Shown: positions 4,274-8,679 of the stretch, in pieces
How the letters are laid out: the number at the start of each line of letters is the position of its first letter
Numbering within the stretch: position 1 is the first letter of the stretch
Assembly: GCA_948517135.1 (NCBI GenBank)
Contig: CAORJJ010000019.1
Span: forward strand, 1,129 to 9,807
Length of the DNA stretch: 8,679 nucleotides
Reading direction: 5' to 3'
Source of the DNA: an uncultured Clostridia bacterium
GTDB lineage: Bacteria > Bacillota > Clostridia > TANB77 > CAG-508
Notes under the pieces: generated by a model
Database searches by the model: none
What the model saw: the letters and a program-made list of their open reading frames with translations, nothing else
Told to the model about the DNA's origin: nothing
Made by a program: the position numbers and the translations under genes

Positions 4274-7078
4274 ATGGAAGAAGATAAAAAAAGAGAAGAT
4301 TTTGCATCAATAGAACCAGGATTAAATAGAGTACTTGAAAATAATAAAGAAATATCACCTGAATTTAAAGAATTGGCAAGAGCTTGTTTTGGAAGAATTT
4401 TCTATATGCTTGGAGAAAAAAACTTTAAACGTTGGATAGATATGAAACAAATGAAAGCTCAAATAAAGGATGTTATTATTGAGGCAATGACTGATGAAGA
4501 TAAAGCTAAATATCCAATTTGGGCAGGTTATTATACTTTTAATACTAATAGAATAAAATTATCAATGGAATATGGAGAAGACAGTATTAAAGAGACAAAT
4601 GTACATGAAACTTTTCACTTAATAACAGATAAGAAGAATTTGTTTTGTACTTTTTTAAACGAAGGGCTAACAGAACATATGAAGGGAATGGCAATAAATG
4701 AAGCAAATACATATCATAGTAATGTAAATTCGGTAAAATTTCTTCATGAGATTTTTGGAGATTCTTTATATAAAGCATACCTTATTGGAAAAGATGGATT
4801 TGATGAGCAAATATTGAGTTTAATAAATTATGATGGGAAATCAAACATTAGTGATGTTAAAAGTTTTTATTCTAACTTAGATGTGTTTCATAAATATGAA
4901 TATAAAAGGCAAGAAAATAAGAATTTTAGGAGAAAAGGTGCAACACCAGAGATTATAGATCGATCTGATAAAAATTTTCAAGTTGCAAAAAATGATTATG
5001 AATCAATAAAACCTGAAATATTATCAATGTATCAAAAACTTATTGCAGGAAGAATTGCAGAAATGACCCAAAATATGGAATTCTATAAAAATGGAAATAA
5101 TGGTATTGAATTAGATTTAGAAGGTGTTTCTAGATCTATAAGAAAATTGATTGATAATGCAAGCATAGATGATTTCTTGAAAGAAGATGGATTTGTAGCT
5201 ATTGCAGACTGGAAAGCACAAGCAAGTAAATTAGCTGCAGAACAAGTTTTAGAAAATAGCCATATATTAGTTGGATATGAAGACAATGAACGTGAAGCAA
5301 GAAAACAAGAATTAATTTCAAAAATTACACCAACTATTATTGCAAATAGTAAACAAATAGCAATAAACTCTCCATCAATAAGAAATTCAGATATCACACT
5401 AGAAGAAAATTCTAATATGGTATCAAAATTGTTTGAAAAAAGATTAAGCAATAGTATGAATATAACTCAATATATTGAAACAACTAGTAAAATTGCTGGT
5501 ATTATGAATATACCTGATGCAGAATTAGATAATCTTTTAATTAAATATAATATAGAATATTTTGGAGATTTGGGAAATTTTAAGAAAATAAATGAAACAA
5601 TAAAAGAAGTTTTTCCTAAAATTCAAAAATTAAATGAATTACAGGAACAAAGAAAAAAAGATACTATTACATCAGAATATAAACAAATTGCAGATGGTAA
5701 ATTTATTGAAAAAAGAGATAACCAAATATTTTTAGTAGAACTAAGTGAAAGTGGAGAATTTTCAGAACAAGAGGTAAGATTTCCTAAAGAAATACTTTTT
5801 TCAAAAGATAGTACTAGAACAGAAGTAGATTTTTCAAAAGGGTTACAAAATTTAAAAGTTAAAATAAATAGGAAACCAGTTGAAATGGGTCAAACACTTA
5901 GTTTGCAAGATATTAAAGATATGGAACTTGCAAATGCGTTTTCAAAAGAAATTGAAAAGAATATTAGAAGTGGAAAGTATACTAGAATATTAGATGATGC
6001 TAAAAATCCATGGGAAACAAAAGGAATTGCTTATACAGCAGATATAGATAAAAGAAGCAGAGAAATAATATTTGATCAATATATTTCAGATTTAAAATCA
6101 ATAATAAGAATAATACCAGAATCACAAAGAACTAATTTAATTACAAGTAAATCTGAAATGTTGCTTGATCAAGTTTTTAGAATTCCAAAAGAACGCCAAT
6201 CTGATGGAACTATGAAAAGAAATGAAGATATAGAAACTGAATATAAAAGATTTTCTAATGCAATTGTTAATTCTGTAAGAAAAGATTCAATAGGAAAATT
6301 AGAGTTAGGAAGTATTAAACGTGCATCAGAAGTCTTATCTAATGAAAGAAAAGAGATTGTAGAAGAGAATAGTAAATCAGCAGTTATATACTTTAGAAAT
6401 CCACAAGTTAGAAAAGATTATGAGATAAAAAGTAGATCAGAAGCTATTAGAAATACTAAGAAGGCTCTAGTTGAAGTACCACAAAGTTTCGATTGCTCTC
6501 AATTTTATGAATATGAAGGTGAAATTCCACTAGATGAAATACCTTTTCATTTAAAAGGAGTAAGTACAACACAAAGAGTAGATTCAAGAAATATTAAATT
6601 TTCATATGATAATTTTGCCCAATCTATTAAAGGATTACTTTCAAAATATCCAGAAAAAATACATTACGAATTATTTGATAAAATATTTGAAAAACAAATG
6701 CAAGAAACATTTTTAGTTTCTGAACAAACAGAAACTAAATCTGTAATTATACAGGCACTAGATTCTGTAAGAGATGCACTAGAAGAAAAAATATTTGATG
6801 ATAGTGTTGAAGTAAATGATGAGAAAATAAATGAAAATTTAGCTATATTAAATAATAACAGAATTGAAAAAATAAAAGAAGAAAAAAAGAGCTTAGGAGT
6901 AAAATTTGATTCAAAGGATGCACAAAATATGTTTTCTACTTTTACTGATTTATTAGAAATAGTAAAAAATAGCGGAATTAAAACTGATGAGGTGGCAGAA
7001 ACAGTAAAAGGTATTATGTCTGCGCAAATGGAAAAAGATAATAAAAAAGCAAATAATGCACCAAATTTAGATGATTAA
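4274..7078 (+). CDS. Large unknown protein with N-terminal HExxH zinc-metallopeptidase signature
   Basis: This is a 934-aa protein that I do not recognise as a whole. Residues about 82-136 carry a gluzincin-like signature. A putative edge strand (GYYTFNTNRIKLS) is followed by VHETFHLIT with H111-E112-x-x-H115, then FLNEGLTEHM with E130 in an NEG motif 15 residues later. In MA-clan peptidases the two His and the Glu of NEG bind zinc, and the Glu of HE is catalytic. All of these are present here. I infer an active metallopeptidase, but the substrate is unknown. The remaining 700 or so residues are charged and mostly helical, with a short beta-rich segment near 475-500 and a Lys/Glu-rich helix near 860-880. 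The tail is Asn/Lys/Asp-rich. No signal peptide or membrane helix is visible, so the protein is probably cytoplasmic. GGAGAG at 4262-4267 supports the ATG. Codon use matches nadE, which argues for long residence. As last gene of the operon it may act with NAD metabolism, or simply be co-transcribed. Confidence 0.7.
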   Translation: MEEDKKREDFASIEPGLNRVLENNKEISPEFKELARACFGRIFYMLGEKNFKRWIDMKQMKAQIKDVIIEAMTDEDKAKYPIWAGYYTFNTNRIKLSMEYGEDSIKETNVHETFHLITDKKNLFCTFLNEGLTEHMKGMAINEANTYHSNVNSVKFLHEIFGDSLYKAYLIGKDGFDEQILSLINYDGKSNISDVKSFYSNLDVFHKYEYKRQENKNFRRKGATPEIIDRSDKNFQVAKNDYESIKPEILSMYQKLIAGRIAEMTQNMEFYKNGNNGIELDLEGVSRSIRKLIDNASIDDFLKEDGFVAIADWKAQASKLAAEQVLENSHILVGYEDNEREARKQELISKITPTIIANSKQIAINSPSIRNSDITLEENSNMVSKLFEKRLSNSMNITQYIETTSKIAGIMNIPDAELDNLLIKYNIEYFGDLGNFKKINETIKEVFPKIQKLNELQEQRKKDTITSEYKQIADGKFIEKRDNQIFLVELSESGEFSEQEVRFPKEILFSKDSTRTEVDFSKGLQNLKVKINRKPVEMGQTLSLQDIKDMELANAFSKEIEKNIRSGKYTRILDDAKNPWETKGIAYTADIDKRSREIIFDQYISDLKSIIRIIPESQRTNLITSKSEMLLDQVFRIPKERQSDGTMKRNEDIETEYKRFSNAIVNSVRKDSIGKLELGSIKRASEVLSNERKEIVEENSKSAVIYFRNPQVRKDYEIKSRSEAIRNTKKALVEVPQSFDCSQFYEYEGEIPLDEIPFHLKGVSTTQRVDSRNIKFSYDNFAQSIKGLLSKYPEKIHYELFDKIFEKQMQETFLVSEQTETKSVIIQALDSVRDALEEKIFDDSVEVNDEKINENLAILNNNRIEKIKEEKKSLGVKFDSKDAQNMFSTFTDLLEIVKNSGIKTDEVAETVKGIMSAQMEKDNKKANNAPNLDD

Positions 7079-7082
7079 AATA

Positions 7083-7117
7083 AAACTCTTCACAAAAAAT
7101 GTGAAGAGTTCATTTTT
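7083..7117. terminator. Bidirectional intrinsic terminator between convergent genes
   Basis: AACTCTTCAC (7084-7093) pairs perfectly with GTGAAGAGTT (7101-7110) around an A-rich loop. On the plus strand TTTTT follows at 7113-7117. On the minus strand the hairpin is followed by the complement of the A-rich run before it (TTTTATTTTA). It therefore ends both the five-gene operon, whose stop is at 7078, and pncB. The plus-strand T-run overlaps the pncB stop codon at 7116-7118. Confidence 0.9.
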
Positions 7118-8541
7118 ATTTATTTAATAATTCTTGTTTTAGATTCCATAAATTTTGAGATAAATCTACGAAGTATTTATGTGGGTTATCTATACGTTTT
7201 ATTTCATCCCAGAAAGAATCTAAATCATGTTTTGAATATTCAGCAATTTCTTTTAAAGAAGGTGATTTATAAATTAAATTTCCATTATCAAATATTTTGG
7301 TTTGAAGTTCTTTAACATAGTAATTTTTTAATATTTTTCTTCTCCAAGTATTTTCAGGATCAAATATAGTATATTCACCTTCTAAAATTTCTTCATCATG
7401 TAGTGTTACTAAATCTGCAATAGCAGTATTAGTTTCTTTTGAATAAAATCTATATAGTTTTTTGAAACTAGGATTTGTTACTTTTACAACATTTTCACTA
7501 ATTTTTATTTTTGGAATAATAGTGTTATTTTTTTCTATAGCAACAAGTTTGTATACTCCACCAAAAACAGGATCACTTTTTGCAGTAATTAAATTTTCGC
7601 CAACTCCAAATAAATCAATTTTAGCATTTTGTTCAAAAAGTGATGATATTAAACGTTCGTCTAAAGAATTAGTTACGCATATTTTGCAGTCACTAAAACC
7701 TGATTCATCTAATCTTTTTCTAACTTCTTTTGAAAGATATGCTAAATCTCCACTATCAAGCCTAACAGCAACTGGACGTATACCCTTAGGAACTAAAACT
7801 TCATTAAATACTTTTATAGCATTTGGTAAACCACTTTCCAATGTATTATAAGTATCAATTAGAAAGGTACATCCATTAGGATAAATTTCAGCATAAGCTT
7901 TAAATGCTTCATATTCAGAATCAAAACTTTGAATCCAGCTATGAGCCATAGTTCCACTTGCAGTAACATTAAATTCTTTTGCAGATATACTACAAGAAGT
8001 TCCGAACAGCTCCACCAATAATTGCAGCTCTAGCACCAAGTATTGCTGCATCAGGACCATGAGCTCTTCTTGCACCAAATTCCATTACAGGGCAATTTTT
8101 TGCTTGATTTACAATTCTTCTAGTTTTTGTTGCAATTAAACTTTGATGATTTACAGTTAGAAGAAACATTGTTTCTAAAAGTTGTGCTTGAATAATAGGG
8201 GCTTTAATAGTAATTAATGGTTCGTTTGGAAAAACAACAGTTCCTTCAGGAACAGCCCAAATATCACCAGTAAATTTAAAATCTCTCAAATAGTTTAAAA
8301 ATTCATCAGAAAAGATATTTTGAGATTTTAAAAATTCTATATCTTCATCAGTAAAATGTAAATCATTTATAAAATTTATTATTTGTTCTAAACCAGCAAA
8401 TATTGCAAATCCACCATTATCAGGGATTTTTCTAAAAAAGACATCAAAATAGGCAATATCATTCATATTTTTAACAAAGTATCCATTTGCCATTGTAAAT
8501 TCATAGAAATCTGCAATAAGCTCTAAATTTCTTTTATTCAT
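7116..8541 (-). pseudogene. pncB: Nicotinate phosphoribosyltransferase interrupted by a single-base frameshift
   Basis: The intact enzyme would make nicotinate mononucleotide from nicotinate and PRPP, feeding NadD and NadE. The 5' part (8541 down to about 8005) encodes DFYEFTMANGYF near residues 11-22 and FGARRAHGPDAA at about 155-166, then GGAV. The frame then runs to a TAG at 7990-7992. The 3' part, in the next frame from about 8003, continues the family sequence: GTSC, SGTMAHSW (catalytic His, about residue 200), VRLDSGDLAYLS, VTNSLDE, and GVGENLITAKSDPVFGGVYKL. Ignoring one base joins AV to GTS and gives about 474 residues, normal for the family. The active site needs residues from both halves, so neither fragment should work alone. 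The ATG at 8541 is chosen because GGAGA (8548-8552) lies six bases before it and MNKRNLELIADFYEF is the usual start. An upstream in-frame TTG at 8559 has no such site. No other lesion is visible, so the break is recent, a sequencing error, or recoded. Confidence 0.9.
8001..8010 (-). other. Frameshift point in pncB (one extra base)
   Basis: On the coding strand the bases read GCT GTT C GGA ACT. Dropping the C (plus-strand G at 8004) restores Ala-Val-Gly-Thr-Ser, the conserved 'GG.VGTS' stretch. As written, the frame reads GTT CGG AAC TTC TTG TAG. CGG is a rare Arg codon in such AT-rich genomes, and it exists here only because of the extra base. No homopolymer run is present at the site, so a simple polymerase-slippage error is less obvious. 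No strong slippery heptamer or downstream stimulator is evident. Confidence 0.85.
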
Positions 8542-8547
8542 AATTAT

Positions 8548-8552
8548 TCTCC
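8548..8552 (-). promoter_or_regulatory. Ribosome site that fixes the pncB start
   Basis: GGAGA on the minus strand ends six bases before the ATG at 8541-8539. An in-frame TTG at 8559 lies upstream of this site and cannot use it, and an ATG at 8554 is out of frame. This supports the shorter start. Confidence 0.75.
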
Positions 8553-8563
8553 ATTTCAAATTA

Positions 8564-8610
8564 TTTACTCTAGTATATTTATAATAGTAAAAAGTGTCAA
8601 TGTTTATACA
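8564..8610. promoter_or_regulatory. Candidate operator sequences at the pncB promoter
   Basis: Two symmetric elements flank the promoter core. TTTACT (8564-8569) and AGTAAA (8586-8591) form a 6-bp inverted repeat with a 16-bp spacer spanning the -10. The imperfect palindrome TGTTTATACA (8601-8610) touches the -35. NAD-salvage genes of Firmicutes are often controlled by the niacin-responsive repressor NiaR, which binds palindromic AT-rich sites over promoters. I cannot confirm a motif match from memory. Such short AT-rich symmetries also arise by chance here. Confidence 0.25.
8572..8600 (-). promoter_or_regulatory. Strong sigma-A promoter of pncB
   Basis: Reading the minus strand, a perfect TTGACA (8600-8595) is followed by exactly 17 bp and TATACT (8577-8572, five of six). 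Transcription would begin near 8565, leaving a leader of about 24 nt with GGAGA at 8552-8548. The leader is too short for a riboswitch, so any control should be by a DNA-binding protein at the promoter. An intact promoter on a frameshifted gene suggests that the lesion is young or not real. Confidence 0.88.
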
Positions 8611-8679
8611 TAAATGAAAAAAATAGATAAATTGAAATACATATATTAAGAAAATTAATTTTCATCTTTCTAAAAAATG

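Noticed and set aside
4604..4676. Reading the HExxH protein as an ImmA/IrrE-type toxin-antitoxin or phage-repressor protease
   Set aside because: ImmA/IrrE-type proteins are short, typically have a HE(L/I)xH motif, and sit beside a helix-turn-helix regulator. Here the protein is very long, the third-ligand motif is NEG, and no regulator is adjacent.
5083..5451. Minus-strand open frame inside the large metallopeptidase-like gene
   Set aside because: The plus-strand frame is continuous for 934 codons with good codon use and a ribosome site. The antisense frame has none of these.
7462..7851. Plus-strand open frame of 129 codons inside the pncB region
   Set aside because: It is antisense to the part of pncB carrying the VRLDSGDL and GVGENLITA motifs. 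It has no ribosome site and no recognisable protein features.
7990..8559. Two separate functional proteins from the two pncB frames
   Set aside because: The fragments are consecutive parts of one known enzyme. The first 25 residues of the 3' frame are out-of-frame reading of the conserved 5' part, and the active site needs both halves.
8611..8679. Start or end of another gene at the right edge, with a GAAAATTAATTTTC palindrome (8650-8663)
   Set aside because: The minus strand has a short frame to a TGA near the edge and the plus strand has an ATG at the last three bases, but both are too short and lack a ribosome site. The palindrome is purely AT-rich with no T-run that makes a convincing terminator.

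Overview
The window reads as chromosome of a very AT-rich, low-GC Firmicute, most likely an uncultured gut-type member of the Clostridia. The reasons are strong A/T bias at third codon positions, AGGAGG/GGAGA ribosome sites, sigma-A-like promoters, and UGA used as a stop (nadD ends in TGA), which excludes the Mollicute code. The species cannot be named from this sequence alone.

Layout. Positions 2-187 hold the 3' end of an unidentified plus-strand gene. A 140-bp intergenic stretch follows, with an 11-bp inverted repeat, a near-consensus promoter and short direct repeats. It drives a one-gene cassette (328-687): an unknown 119-aa protein with a charged helical N-terminus, closed by its own terminator. 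This cassette is visibly less AT-rich than its neighbours.

A second promoter (766-794) appears to start a five-gene plus-strand operon with gaps of 5-28 bp: a FlaR/adenylate-kinase-like P-loop protein, a Wzx-type polysaccharide flippase, nadD, nadE, and a 934-aa protein of unknown function. I recognise an HExxH...NEG zinc-metallopeptidase signature near the N-terminus of that last protein. A bidirectional hairpin terminator (7083-7117) separates the operon from a convergent minus-strand gene.

The minus-strand gene is nicotinate phosphoribosyltransferase (pncB), with a textbook promoter (TTGACA-17-TATACT). It is split by one extra base at about position 8004, so the catalytic parts lie in two different frames. 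PncB (nicotinate to NaMN), NadD (NaMN to NaAD) and NadE (NaAD to NAD) together make the complete Preiss-Handler salvage route. The window is therefore a small NAD-salvage locus whose first enzyme is interrupted, by mutation, sequencing error or, less likely, a recoding event.

The least explained elements are the large putative metallopeptidase co-transcribed with nadD-nadE, the pncB frameshift, the altered HxGH motif of NadD, and the small cassette at 328-687. I see no RNA genes, CRISPR array, insertion sequence or phage genes.
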